A DNA stretch of 64,000 nt from Pterois miles (taxonomy: Eukaryota > Chordata > Actinopteri > Perciformes > Scorpaenidae). The stretch's first letter is position 1, and each line of letters begins with the position of its first letter. This document shows, piece after piece, positions 1-11,823 of the stretch. A program made the translations under genes and the position numbers. The DNA lies in NCBI GenBank assembly GCA_947000775.1, contig CAMQGK010000341.1:8954501-9018500 (forward strand), given 5' to 3'. Under the pieces are notes generated by a model. It saw nothing but the letters and a program-made list of their open reading frames with translations. It did no database searches and was not told where the DNA came from.

Positions 1-346
1 CCCACTGGGATAATCAGGATCAGTTCACAGTGTCCTCGAAGGGGGTCTTAGTCTATGTCCAACAGAGTAGGAGAAGGGACGCCACTGTCCTGTGTAGATG
101 CTGGCTCTGCCCACATCCCCCTCGTACCCTAATGACATCTGCTTCCCTCCTCTCGTCTTCACTGTGTCCAGCTCCTCAACTATGACACCTATTCAGACTC
201 GGCATGAAATCAGATCTGGTTTGGCCTCATAGTTAATATTAGTGTTGTCTCCCAGTGAAAATGATATGGTTTACATGGATCATTTTTCATATTTTTATGC
301 AGGATTTGTTTTCCTTTTTTATTTAGAAAAAGAAGGTGAACTCCAT
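1..346. other. non-coding DNA, nothing recognised
   Basis: I see no long open frame, splice-site-bounded exon or recognisable repeat in this stretch, which runs up to the first transposon copy. Position 339-346 is the left target-site duplication of that copy. Confidence 0.5.
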
Positions 347-664
347 TAGGGCTAAAACTAACAATTATTTTCATTGTCGATTAATCAGCCAGTTGTTTTT
401 TCACTGAATCGATTAGTTAGTCTATAAAATGTTAGAAAATGGTGAAAAATGTTGATCGGTATGTCCCAAAGTCAAAAATGATGTCCTCAAATGTCTTTTT
501 TTTGTCCACAACTAAAATATATTCACTTCAGTGTCATAGAGGAGTAAAGAGAGCAGAACATTTTCACATTTAAGAAGCTGGACTCTAACTAATAAATTGA
601 TTATAAGAATAGATGGCGATTAATTTAATAGTTGACAACTTATCGATTCATCGTTACAGCTCTA
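347..664 (+). mobile_element. hAT-like non-autonomous element, family A copy 1
   Basis: The element begins TAGGGCT and ends AGCTCTA, which are imperfect inverted termini. It is flanked by aactccat (339-346) and aaatccat (665-672), an 8-bp target-site duplication with 7 of 8 matches. The interior is AT-rich, carries repeated GATTAATC-type motifs and encodes nothing. The same interior (ATAGAGGAGTAAAGA, TTTAAGAAGCTG, AGTTGACAACT) recurs in four other places in this window. Eight-bp duplications are typical of the hAT superfamily, so this is most likely a hAT-derived MITE. Confidence 0.8.
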
Positions 665-2789
665 AAATCCATGTTGTGTATTGAGGACAATGAAGTTTTT
701 GAAGTTCAGGACTGGACATCCTGTCCTCTCCTCTGATTGTAATTTCATGTGTTATTTTTCTGTAGTTGCCTGGACCTCTTTTTATTAAACAAAAGAAGTC
801 GCAGGAGTAGAGGATGCCATTTTGTTGGCAGCCACATCTGCTTTTCAGATTTATCCATACCTTTTTATATCTCCTGTGACAAACTCTGCCCTAACAAAAG
901 CCCGGGAAATGGGTGGAACTGAACAAGACAGTCGCCGAGCGTGTACAATAAAGGGAACGCTGACGCAAACGGATACCCAGGTGGTGCAACCATTCTCCCT
1001 TCATGTAGCACACGTCTAGAAATAAAGCAGGAAAGTACACCTTTTTGTATAGCACTATTGTTTTTTTGTTCTAACCTGAACCTTTAACACACCCTGAGCA
1101 GAAACTTGGCAAAATCTCACATTTTCAGCGCCTCTCTGTTACATTTTGTGAACAGTTTTGTTGTCTCTGAGATGGGCAGCAGGCTCTTTGAATCTGTCGC
1201 CCTCAATTATATCTACAGTAAGACCCTCCGCAAATGTTGCTCCCCTTGTGCTGTTACTAAGATACGAGTGCCAACAACCGCAAGTATGCAGGCGAGCTGG
1301 TGAGCAACTCCAGCACGCGCACAGACGGAGCAGTTCGCCGCACAAAGGCCAACAAATAAGTGCTTTCATATCTACCCTCCCCCTCCTCGGTGGGACAGTT
1401 GAAGGGCTGAATGGCGAGCAGGGCTGAGGGTGTGGGGGGTCACTGGGTAGTATAGGGAAACCAGTGTTAGGAACATTGTGTTGTTGGATTTCATGGCTTT
1501 GCTTTCATGTTCTCTTTAGTCTGTCACGATGAAATCAAGTTGTCTGTGAAACCTTGTTTATCTGTCTTACATATTCAGTGTTAATTGCCATTTTTCAAAA
1601 CTCCAGGAATTAATATCTTCATGCTCAAATGTGTTGTTTCCTCGCAAAGGTGACAACACTCACAATGTGTGTGTGTGAATTATTCTCATAGCAGGTTTTT
1701 GTTAATGGAAAAACGAAACAATCCCAGTGGTGCATTGAGGGATTTTGAAATCTTCAAGCACACTGCATCACGCGGGTGCGCTACTTGTTGCTGATGTCAG
1801 TTAGTGCTGCACGCTGTGACCAAGTGTCGTAACGGCACATCTTGTGGTGTAATTTCATAGCAGTACAGCCATCCTTTGGGGCATATAAGCAGAAATGGCA
1901 GGATGCTATTAGTCTTATGCCCCTCTGGCAGGCACTTTATCTCAATAGACCCCACTGCAGTCAGATAGTGTAGCTTATGCAGCATCGAGAGAAGGGTTGG
2001 TGTTCCCCTAACACAAAACATCTATTCTATTCCCTCTGCTCACAAGACCAGACCCACTTACTGGATGTTGTCAGACTCACAACTCAGAGCATGGCATTCC
2101 TTAAATACAGCACTTTTTCATACTTTGGTATAATTTCATGATGAACAACACTGCCAAGGTCATTAAAGTAAAACATCACATGTATAATGTATTACTGCTC
2201 TTTAACTGTAATAAATCGAATCACATTAACAATTTCTCCTTGGGAAAAGTGCTTGTTTCTTTACTTTTTTTGCTCCATCCTAAAACTCCTAATATGCTGC
2301 TCCCGCTCGTAGCAAATTCAAAATAATGTCACATACCTGCACCCGTCAGTTTTTATCGCTACTGTCTCTGCCATTTCTTGTCCTTTTCATCTCATTGTCT
2401 CTCATGTCTCGCATGCATCCTCTGTTCTCTGTCGTCTGTGCATGTGTAAACAGGAATAAGGTGAAAGGAAAGCAGAGTAATAGCATGAGAAATGTTTCAA
2501 ATTTGAATCTCTAGAGCAAGTAATGGGGCCTTGATGTTATGTTAGTTGGTCTGTAACTGTAATGTGAAACTGAACTTGTAACAGTAATGCCTCTCATTAT
2601 TCCACTTCAGAGACGTAATCCAATTACACGTTCTGCTTTGTGTCATGTTACCTTTTTACACGGAGAATAACTCTCATCACCACAATAAACAGAAATCGTT
2701 TCCTTTCTTCACTTCACAGCATGAGTTCATATTTTTATATCACTTATTCCCCACATAATATATTTTCAATAAATGCTTGTAGCATAGTC
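665..2789. other. non-coding DNA, no gene recognised
   Basis: Only short open frames of 60-90 codons are present, with no recognisable domains. I recognise no repeat family. The sequence reads as ordinary intronic or intergenic DNA. Confidence 0.5.
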
Positions 2790-3585
2790 TAGAGGTCGAC
2801 CAATATGGGTTTTTATGGCCGATGACAATTTTTTTTTTTACAGAATCAGGACAGCCGATGGCCGATATATGGTGCTGATTTTTGTTTGCCGATATCTTTT
2901 GTCGGTTTTCTTTTTTTCCTTTTATCTGATAAAATATAAGAGCTTAATGATATGTAAATGATACACAGAATTTCTTAACTTAAGTAAACGTTTATTGAAC
3001 AACACATATGGTCTGTTCCGCCAGTCTACATTTTGTGTCTGCGTGTTTTCTCCCAGTTTGGACGTTGTTCTTCTCATGTGCTCTTGGTCTACATCTACTG
3101 AGGTCTGTGGTAGAATGGTAATTTGACTGAAGCGAGAGGCGGTGTAACACGTTTTCTACAGCAACAACACTGGGCTGCCCACAGATGTGCCTGCTTGCTA
3201 TTCGGCTTAATATGCCCAGACATTGGTGGATGACGATTATGAAAAATTGTAAAAAAAAAAGTGGTCAGCCTGTAGTGTAGTCCTCCTCTGTTGGTGACTA
3301 CATCTTGCAGGCAGCACTGTCATATACATTTCATCTACTGAAAGCAGTTTTGTTGTCCTTTCTCCAGCAGTGGAAATAACACACACAGGTTCAGCCTCAG
3401 TGTTGGCTGGTGCGTGATGCGCAGCTGCTGCACCGCCGCTTTATTAATGGGATTCAGGAGCTCATCTGAGCGTTCCGATAATGGAACAATGGAGGACCCC
3501 GCTTTGACAATCCTTCATCTCGGAGATGCTACAATTGATCACCAATTCAATTGCTAACTGTAGAAAATTGAATTTCTAGCCCTAA
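2790..3585 (+). mobile_element. dispersed teleost repeat starting TAGAGGTCGACC
   Basis: The left end TAGAGGTCGACCAATATG, followed by several GCCGATAT-type words (2870-2910), matches a DNA-transposon-derived repeat I know from teleost genomes. The interior is non-coding. The expected mirrored right end (GGTCGACCTCTA) is missing; the similarity fades near a TAGCCCTA word at about 3575-3585. The right boundary is therefore approximate and the copy may be truncated or joined to another element. Confidence 0.55.
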
Positions 3586-3853
3586 CATTGTTCGTTAACC
3601 ACGGTGCCGATGAGATGGCCATCCAGATTAATGATAATGGGAGGCTGAGATGGCTTCTGAGACGGCCTGTGAATTTGATTAGCTCCAGACGGCTGTGGAG
3701 ACAAAGAGCAGCCAGTCAGACTCTTATGTGGAAGTACTTAATGAAAACCTGCATGGAAGGTAATTGGGAAATGTTTGTCTGGCTGCACGCTTCTCAACTT
3801 ACTGTATGCAGTCCTTTAAACCAATCTCTCCTCAATCTCGCTCTCACTGGTGC

Positions 3854-3857
<4 letters not shown>

Positions 3858-3915
<58 letters not shown>
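3858..3915. repeat. (CA)n microsatellite with short TA tail
   Basis: About 24 CA units run from 3858 to 3906, followed directly by TATATATATA. Open frames through it encode only Thr-His or Val-Cys repeats and are artefacts. Confidence 0.97.
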
Positions 3916-4462
3916 TCATTTCCTCCAATGCCATTATCTTGCTTGTTGGAAGTAAAGATGCCACTTTAAGAATATGTGCAATAAACAACATAATCAAAAT
4001 GTTTCATTTTAAAGCTCACTTGTCATTGATAGGTTTAGTTTCCACACTCACTGATCAGATTGATTATGCTTCTTTTAAAATAGATTCCCCACAACTCAGA
4101 GCTCATCTTTTACAAACTTATGGTTTATACAGTATATCAGCTGCAATGCTTGTTTTCATGTGTGCCAGTATTATTGTCTGCCATATTCTTTACTGATATG
4201 GAGTAGGGAGTCAGTAGATGTTTGTTTTTTCACAGCTGACAATATTACTATTGTTTCTAGACAATATTCATATTTAGAGCATTTTCGAACTGTTTTCCTC
4301 CACTGCATTTTTTTCTCCATAATGTAAGACGAGGAAGAGCAGCACATCGCATTCACATTGGAGAAACATCAAATTTGGTGTTTTTGCTTGAAAAGACAAT
4401 TAATCAATTTTCTTAATAATGATAATTAGAATAACAACAATACATTATCTGACGTTCAGCTT

Positions 4463-4860
4463 TAAAGCTAGGGTAGGTAATGTATTTTAGATTTTTTTAT
4501 TGTTATATTTGTTGAAATTCTCTTGACATCCCTACAACAATCAGTAAATCAAATGCTCTGACAAAAACAAATATCTGTGGCTGTTGCAGGACTGTAATAA
4601 ACCTGTCCAATCATTTCAATCAGCCCAAATGAAAGGCCTGCCAGCCTACCGGCGTGCACTCTGCTCATGCACTCCCTGTGCATCTCTGGAGTCTTCCAGA
4701 AGCTGCCAGCATGATAGCTGTATTAATAATAACCATGTTCACTGTTAATGTTCATTATGATAATTTTGGAGGAGTGACTTTGGAGGACGGTGTGAAGGGA
4801 CAGACTATCAGTGTTAGGGACGTTTGAAGCTAGCGCTGCTAGCTAATACCTTACTGTTTT
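4463..4860 (+). mobile_element. dispersed teleost repeat (GCTAGGGTAGGTAATG type)
   Basis: The stretch starting GCTAGGGTAGGTAATG and continuing through ATATCTGTGGCTGTTG and GACTGTAATAAACCTGTCC matches a common interspersed repeat that I recall from percomorph genomes. It has no coding capacity here. I saw no target-site duplication, and the right boundary is a guess. Confidence 0.5.
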
Positions 4861-5246
4861 AATTTATAGTTCTTATTTTCAAACCTTTTCTGTTGATTAG
4901 ATTTTGAAACAAAAAGCAGTGTTTTCCCCAGGAAGGTTTTGTGGAGCGGACCACAGCTTTGGTGCCTTTGCTGCAGCTTAAGAAAAGTACCATTTTGTGT
5001 ATTTGTTTAATTTTTATACGAAAACTTTTTTTTTTTAAATTGCTGTTAAAGTTGTTTTTAGGGCTGCTCTGTTAGAGCAATAAGGGCAGATGATCAGTGT
5101 AGCTTATTATACATTTTTATTATTTCCAACTGTGGGGAGACTCTGGAGCAACTTATCAGAATAATAATTTCATACAGACGTATATAGGACACAAATATGC
5201 GTACACGTTCACACTGCAACCTGAAGATAAAGTTTTTAATCCACAC

Positions 5247-5592
5247 TAGGGATGCTCATTTTGAATAAAAACTTTAAACTGATGACAGACCCTTGTTAAC
5301 CGATTATTAGCCAAGAAGCTCACAGACTTGCACAGAGAAAGAGACGTCTGTAACTCAACGGATAATTTTTTTTAGGTGAATCAACTCCCCAGTACGAACA
5401 CTCTAATAGTCCTTATTTTAATCATTGGGTCCTAAAAGATGTAAAACTCAGACTCTTTTAAGGAGTTTTGCTCAGTGTTTTGATTAATTATTAATATTTC
5501 TTTTAACCGTTTAACAGATAGCGTTAATCGGTTAAAATTCTTAATGTTGGGTAACAGTCAAACGGTTAATTACATCCCTATTAACGTCCCTA
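5247..5592 (+). mobile_element. hAT-like non-autonomous element, family C copy 1 (short form)
   Basis: The element starts TAGGGATGC and ends ACGTCCCTA, which are inverted termini. It is flanked by atccacac (5239-5246) and atccataa (5593-5600), an 8-bp duplication with 6 of 8 matches. It shares GTTAACCGATTATTA near the left end with the copy at 59475-60134. Near the right end it shares TTAATATTTCTTTTAAC, GGCGTTAATC-like words and TTAATGTTGG. It lacks roughly 300 bp of that copy's interior, so it looks like an internally deleted relative. Confidence 0.75.
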
Positions 5593-7705
5593 ATCCATAA
5601 CCTTAAACTCTGTAGGCTCGTCTCACTGAATTCAACATGACCGTAATATGCCTGATCTGCTTTACAATTTGTTGTGAAGTCACACTTAAAAGAAGCCAAG
5701 TCTATGGCATTTTCTATTTGCTCTTTTTAATTTATTAGCATTTGAGTGCTCACCCTGTCTCCTTGATGGTCCTACTCATGTGTCTCAGCACTGACTGTTC
5801 TCCCCTGGTGTCAGCGCTGCTAGTCAAACACTGCCAATTAAGCAGTGGTAGAAATGGCTCATATTCCCTTCCCCTCTCATCAAAATGAGACACATTTAGA
5901 CTCTTAAATAGCAGGATCGTGTTTAATTTTGTAATTTCTTCCACTGTGTTTGACAGGGTAGAGCTGATATCCCCATGTGATGTCAGTCGTGTCATTTCAT
6001 GGTTATATGTGTGGGGGGAAGCTGCAGTGACAACCTTCTCTTTCATCTTCAAGACACAATCGAACATCTATATTGCAGTTATGTACATCTGAACCAAAAG
6101 CCTATGAAGAGTAATGACATTGAGCATACTGCAGTACAGATAAACAAGGTCATAGCTTTAGCTGTTATATGCTTCTCTGACCCTTGATTATTGCAGGATA
6201 GGAGATTTTCTGGATTGGAGATTAATTGTCTTGTTTAATTACACCTTAGTGATTAGAGGAGGGAGGAAGTGAAATCCCCGTTGCTGAATCGGTATAATGT
6301 GTGAACCCTCATTGTCAGAGCCTGTATTTTCAAGGATGCTGTCCCCCCAAATGTGCACTTAATGGGCAGACAAGGCTGCAGTCAGCACCTCTGAGGAACA
6401 CGCAAGTGTGACAGGTAACATGTAAGTTTGGGTTCGTTGGCATGACAGGTGCAAATGGGCACTGCAGAGAGAGATGAAGGAGGGGTGCTGCTGTTGGAAG
6501 AGACCTTGACTGAGATGAGTGCCTGCAGATAAATAGGTTTTCACTGAGTGCGGTTCACTCACAGTGAGCATCGATGGGACAAACTGTACATCACTGCTGT
6601 TCCCTTTGTTACATCTGCGTGACACAGGCTGTAGTTTGACCCTCAGGTCATTAGACTCCAGGGCCAAAACCAGGGGTCGTGTATCCTGACAGTTTCTAAG
6701 AAAAGTGTCTTGCAGTTTGGAGAGATAAGTGTTCAATCACTTTATTATTAAAGCATAATTCCTGTCGAGTGTCTCTCCTAAGCTTGTGAATAGCGTTGCA
6801 GAGCCAGAAATTGATTAGAAACCTGTCACATTTTGGGTGTAAAAGGCAGCCAAGGTTAATTTACTGGATGAGGAGGCCGTTATAACCCTCGCTGTCACGT
6901 GTCTCTTCATTGGCCTATTTTAAATCCCTCCTGAAAACAGGAGTTAATTAGGAATACCAACAGAAGAGAAATACAAGGCGAGACACTGGCTTTTTATTTT
7001 AGTCTGAAAAAGCACAAATGCGTTTGCATCCACACTCAATTACTTGTCAATACATTTTTGTAAGTGCCTGCCTTGGACAGTGTGTTTTGTGCTAATTCAT
7101 TTGCATGGGGCAATATTATCAAAAAGTAAACACAATAGAAGCTCTTGGTGGGGTTAAACCTGCAACTGATTAACAAAGAGCGAATTTGAAACAGCAATTA
7201 GTCTATGAAAGGGAGCACGTTAATGAAGTGTGTGAAAGAAGAAAGCATGCAGCCCTCCCTGCTGGAGAAAGGTTAATGGCTGTATGGAGCAGACCAGGAG
7301 TGTCTTTCCTTTCATTGTGTTGTGGGTCCTGATCCTCAGGGCCTCTCTTCTGGTTGGACCTTTGTTCTACATCAAAACGCCATATACTGTCCTTCCAAAA
7401 CATACCACAATGTCCACTCACTGTCCTCTATTAATAATATGGCTGCATTATTACAGGATGTTTGTTGGGCTTTCAGATGTGATGTGCGTTTCAGTAGTAA
7501 AAAGGTTGTATAATATTCAGAGTGGTAGCCTGGTAGGGTTGGGTGATATGTTAATATTTTCCAACCTGCTATTGTCAGCTCAACAACCAGTGATTGCGGA
7601 TATATTCATGCCGGTGGGTGTGTTAGGTGGCATACCCTTGTGTCCCTTCACTTTTTGTCTGAGCCCTCATCAGGTTGAACCTTTAATCTGTCCATTACTA
7701 TTTGC
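5593..7705. other. non-coding DNA, possible regulatory conservation
   Basis: No gene is recognised. About 6830-6975 is compact, non-repetitive sequence with TTAATTAGG-type homeodomain cores and may be a conserved non-coding element. A word similar to the start of family B (TAGGGTTGGGTGATATG) occurs at 7535-7551, but no matching right end follows. The open frame of 169 codons at 7284-7793 runs into the next transposon and shows no domain. Confidence 0.4.
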
Positions 7706-7879
7706 TAGGGCTGTTCACACGATAACGCAAAGTTGTTTTAACGCCACTAATTTATTTAACACATTAACACAACGTGTGATTTTTAAGTTGTAGCTGGCTC
7801 AGTTTTAAAGCTAGAGAGAAGATACTGGTATCATATGAAACTAGCAAACCTAAAGAATCCACTGGTACCAACCCTGCCA

Positions 7880-8384
<505 letters not shown>

Positions 8385-8535
8385 ACTTTGCATAAAGCAA
8401 GCATATTGGCCCATTACCATGTTGATAAGAGTATTAAATACTTGACAGATCTCCCTTTATGGTACATTTTGAACAGTTAAAAAAAAATGTGTGATTAATT
8501 TGCGATTGAGTGCAAATAAATATTATATTACGTTA

Positions 8536-8690
8536 CTGTACTTTGTGTTAAGTGCAAATTAGCAAACATTAGCATGCTAACCTGCAACCTCCAACATAAG
8601 CATTATACCTGCTAAACATGAGCATCATTGTGACCAGGTTTGCATGCTGACATTAGCATATAGCTGAAAGCACAGCTGTACGGCTTTACA
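8536..8690. repeat. dispersed GCTAAC/TTAGC-rich teleost repeat
   Basis: The block holds several copies of TTAGCATGCTAAC-like words (for example CATTAGCATGCTAACC, ACATTAGCATATAGCTGAAA). It resembles a common fish repeat built of such words. Boundaries are approximate and no duplication was seen. Confidence 0.5.
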
Positions 8691-9893
8691 GAGACGATAT
8701 CACACACATGCAATGTGACAGAAACCTGTGACTGTCTGAGACTGTATAAATCCAAACAGCTGTCGCCTGCTGCTGACTACACATCACTACTCACATTCAC
8801 GGCATGATGCAAGAATGATTTCTTTGAGTTCAGTTCAATGAGTTCATTATGCACATTATAGCGTATAACAGATAGTTATTAGATTATCCAGAGCTATGAA
8901 GGGGTTTGTTATTACCAGAGCTTGTGAATAATACCAGCATCATAAATGAATTACCTAATGGTCCTTGTAGATATGAAAACACCATGCTTGTCATGACAAA
9001 ATGCCATATGAGGCTAACTGCGGTAACACCGCTGCTCCCTAGTCGTTGTCTCTTTCTAATACTTGGGCTGATAATGTGAGATTGTAAAGGGTAAAAGGCT
9101 CTTGGAGGAAAACAAAAACAAATCATTCCAATTATTGGTAAGACCCAGGGGATGTTTAGATTTGGAGCTGCATATAAATGGCGGCCTTGTGACTAATGCT
9201 TCGTTGCTGTCACCTGGAGAGAATCATTTAGTGACTAAGAAAGGGAAATAAGTGACAATATTTTTTTTTAATGTGTCCTTACGGCAAGATAGGTCCTTCA
9301 ATTATCATGTTTTCCCAAAAAGTCTACCATGGTTCATACGTCAACCTACACACCCGTCCACTGCGCTCACTCTGCATTGCTTATTAAGTTGTTACAGTCA
9401 GTGTTTTTAATGAATGCTCACTGTCAAGACTTTGCTCATTTGACACCAACACACAGTCTGAAGTCAAGACGATTGATTTTAATTGTCCCTGACTTGGAGA
9501 TGAAGCTGAACACAGACAAAGTATTGAGTTTTCATCCCTCATTTCAAACAATATAGAGCCACTCGGGTGTAGTTTTCATTAGGATGGGGATTGATTAAGG
9601 CCAGGTGCCACAGGCATTAACAGAGATTTTTAGTTCAGCTTGTCAAAGATTTTCGCATATTTCATTAATTTAACTTGACATACAATGGCTTGTATACATA
9701 ACATATTACAGTATTATGACTACACATTAAAAAACATTAACTTGACCCTCAGTGTTATAATATACAGTATGCACATTAGTATTAAATTACAAAAGTTTGT
9801 GCACTATATTAGAATGACAATGCAATTTTTCTATTCACGTTGCACCTCTGCTAATGTATAACTCACTGAATATTTAAAATCTTTTATAAATTT
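8691..9893. other. non-coding DNA, no gene recognised
   Basis: No exon or repeat is recognised. About 8875-9130 is unique-looking sequence with TAAT-type cores and could be a conserved non-coding element. Position 9894-9904 is the left target-site duplication of the LINE fragment. Confidence 0.4.
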
Positions 9894-9904
9894 CACTGAA
9901 AAAT

Positions 9905-10329
9905 GTCACTCACTCACTCGTCGTCAACTGCTTATCAGGGGTTGGTTCGCGGGAGCAACAGCTCCAGCAGGGGACCCCAAACTTCCCTTTCCCAGACCAC
10001 ATTAACCAGCTCTGACAGGGGGATACCGAGGTGTTCCCAGGCTAGTGTGGAGATACAATCTCTCCAGCTAGTCCTGGGTCTTCCCCGGGGCCTCCTCCTA
10101 GCTGGTCATGCCTGGAACAATTCCCTAGGGAGGCGTCCAGGGGGCATCCTTACCAGAAGCCCGAACCACCTCAAAGGGCTACTTTCACCGTAAAAGAGCA
10201 CCGGCTCTACTCCGAGTCCCTCGCGGATGGCTGAGCTTCTCACCCCATCTCTAAGGGAGACACCAGCCACCCTCCTGAGAAACTCATTTCAGCCGCTTGT
10301 ATCCACGATCTAGTTCTTTTGGTCATGAC
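9905..10329 (-). mobile_element. 5'-truncated LINE (non-LTR retrotransposon) fragment
   Basis: Read on the minus strand, the insert begins close to a block that I recall as the C-terminal end of the reverse-transcriptase protein of a fish LINE. It then runs through GC-rich sequence to GATAAGCAGTTGACGACGA and a short GAGT tandem tail at 9905-9920. Perfect 11-bp direct repeats CACTGAAAAAT flank it at 9894-9904 and 10330-10340, the signature of target-primed reverse transcription with 5' truncation. The copy has no useful open frame. The clade is uncertain; a tandem-repeat tail would suit an RTE-type element. Confidence 0.85.
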
Positions 10330-10340
10330 CACTGAAAAAT

Positions 10341-11438
10341 AAAGGTGACAAAACACTCCTGAATTTGGGGCTCAGAGACTATATATCCGAGAAGGCATCA
10401 TTGGAAACTGTTTGGAAAAGGGCAGGTACTTTCAAAATATGCTTGACAGGTGATTGAACCATCTGTCAATCAATCTCTTGCCGCAGCCAGTCGGGAGAAG
10501 AGTGACAACATGGAGAAAAGCCTTCGGTGCTGGTCTTTGCTCATCTTTCAATGAATAAAAACTCACCAGTTCTGCTATAACTGATGATCTAGTAGCATCT
10601 ACACTAATCTCTTTAGGAGCTGCCATTGCTGTTTAGAACAAACAGTCGCCTCGTAGTGTTGTCCCACACACCTAAGCCATGCCATACTCTGGTTTTCCGA
10701 ACACAAACACATTACTTGAAGACTGAATAAGATGGATTTTTGTGTCATATGTGATCCCACGATTCTCATGTGATCTTGTGTGTGAATCCAGCTGCCGTGC
10801 AAGGCAGTTGTAGAGAAATCTCACCTCTTAAATCCTACCATCTGATTATAATAAATGAAAAAACAACCCCAAAAGTACAGATTTATAAGAAACGATGGAA
10901 AAAGAATCAGAAATGTTGAAAAATCGTAGACATTTGAGATATTAACTTGTGACATAAAATATGATGTTTCTGTGATATTCTCCTGATAGAAGCAGGACCA
11001 ATGTTGTCTTTTACTATTCTTTTGCCAGCAAGCCCAAATATTTCAATTTAACAGATGTCAGTACAAGACATTGTTGCCCATTCCTATAATCCTCTGATGA
11101 TAGATTAGTCCTTATTTGGCATTTTACAAATTTTGTCCTGTTTCACATCTTACTGCCAAAGCCTCTTTTGGATTTTATCCATTAAAATTTTGTTGAAATC
11201 TTCATTTTGGCAACTTATAGCCCCGAGCTTAGTTTCTTTGTCAGGGAGAGTTTGATGTGCATAGCCACTGACATTGGGCTTTGCCTTTGCTGCTGTAGAT
11301 ATTGTATCCTACACTGACGTGATGATAATACTTTCAGATGAGTTGAGTAGTACACTCTTTATTTGAAGAGATGATTAAGGAAGATAACGAAGTTTTCATG
11401 CCAAAAGGTTTCATCTTGAGAGATAGTCTCTTCTTTTG
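10341..11438. other. non-coding DNA, nothing recognised
   Basis: AT-rich sequence between the LINE and SINE insertions. Only short open frames without domains are present. Confidence 0.5.
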
Positions 11439-11449
11439 TTGTATTTGTT

Positions 11450-11812
11450 CCATCCATCCATCGTCAACCGCTTATCCCGTTAGGGGTCGCGGGGGGGCTG
11501 GAGCCGATCCCAGCTGGCATAGGGCGAAGGCGGGGTTCACCCTGGACAGGTCGCCAGTCCATCGCAGGGCACATAGAGACAGACAACATAGAGACAGACA
11601 ACCATTCACACTCACATCCACACCTACGGGCAATTTAGAGTCATCAATTAACCTAAACAGCATGTCTTTGGACAGTGGGAGGAAGCCGGAGTACCCGGAG
11701 AAAACCCACGCTTACACAGGGAGAACATGCAAACTCCACACAGAAGAGCCGCAAGCTGGAATCGAACCTGCTGTGAGGCGACAGCGCTAACCACTACACC
11801 ACCGTGCAGCCC
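11450..11812 (-). mobile_element. complete tRNA-derived SINE
   Basis: Read on the minus strand, the element starts GGGCTGCACGGTGGTGTAG. It carries an RNA polymerase III A box TGGTGTAGTGG (11791-11801) and a perfect B box GGTTCGATTCC (11758-11768). A body that encodes nothing follows. It ends GATAAGCGGTTGACGA (11461-11476) and a GGAT tandem tail. Perfect 11-bp direct repeats TTGTATTTGTT flank it at 11439-11449 and 11813-11823. The 3' end resembles that of the LINE fragment at 9905-10329, as expected for a SINE that uses a LINE's machinery. The perfect duplication suggests a fairly recent insertion. Confidence 0.92.
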
Positions 11813-11823
11813 TTGTATTTGTT

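Noticed and set aside
3588..4196. 202-codon plus-strand open frame
   Set aside because: It spans the CA/TA microsatellite; the flanking translation has no domain and no splice or promoter context.
7284..7793. 169-codon plus-strand open frame, hydrophobic
   Set aside because: It runs into the transposon at 7706 and shows no recognisable family motif.
9903..10193. 96-codon plus-strand open frame
   Set aside because: It is antisense to the LINE fragment.
11371..11790. 139-codon plus-strand open frame
   Set aside because: It is mostly antisense to the SINE.
11758..11801. Possible functional tRNA gene (A and B boxes on the minus strand)
   Set aside because: The body after the boxes is SINE sequence with LINE-like tail and target-site duplications, and no full cloverleaf was seen.
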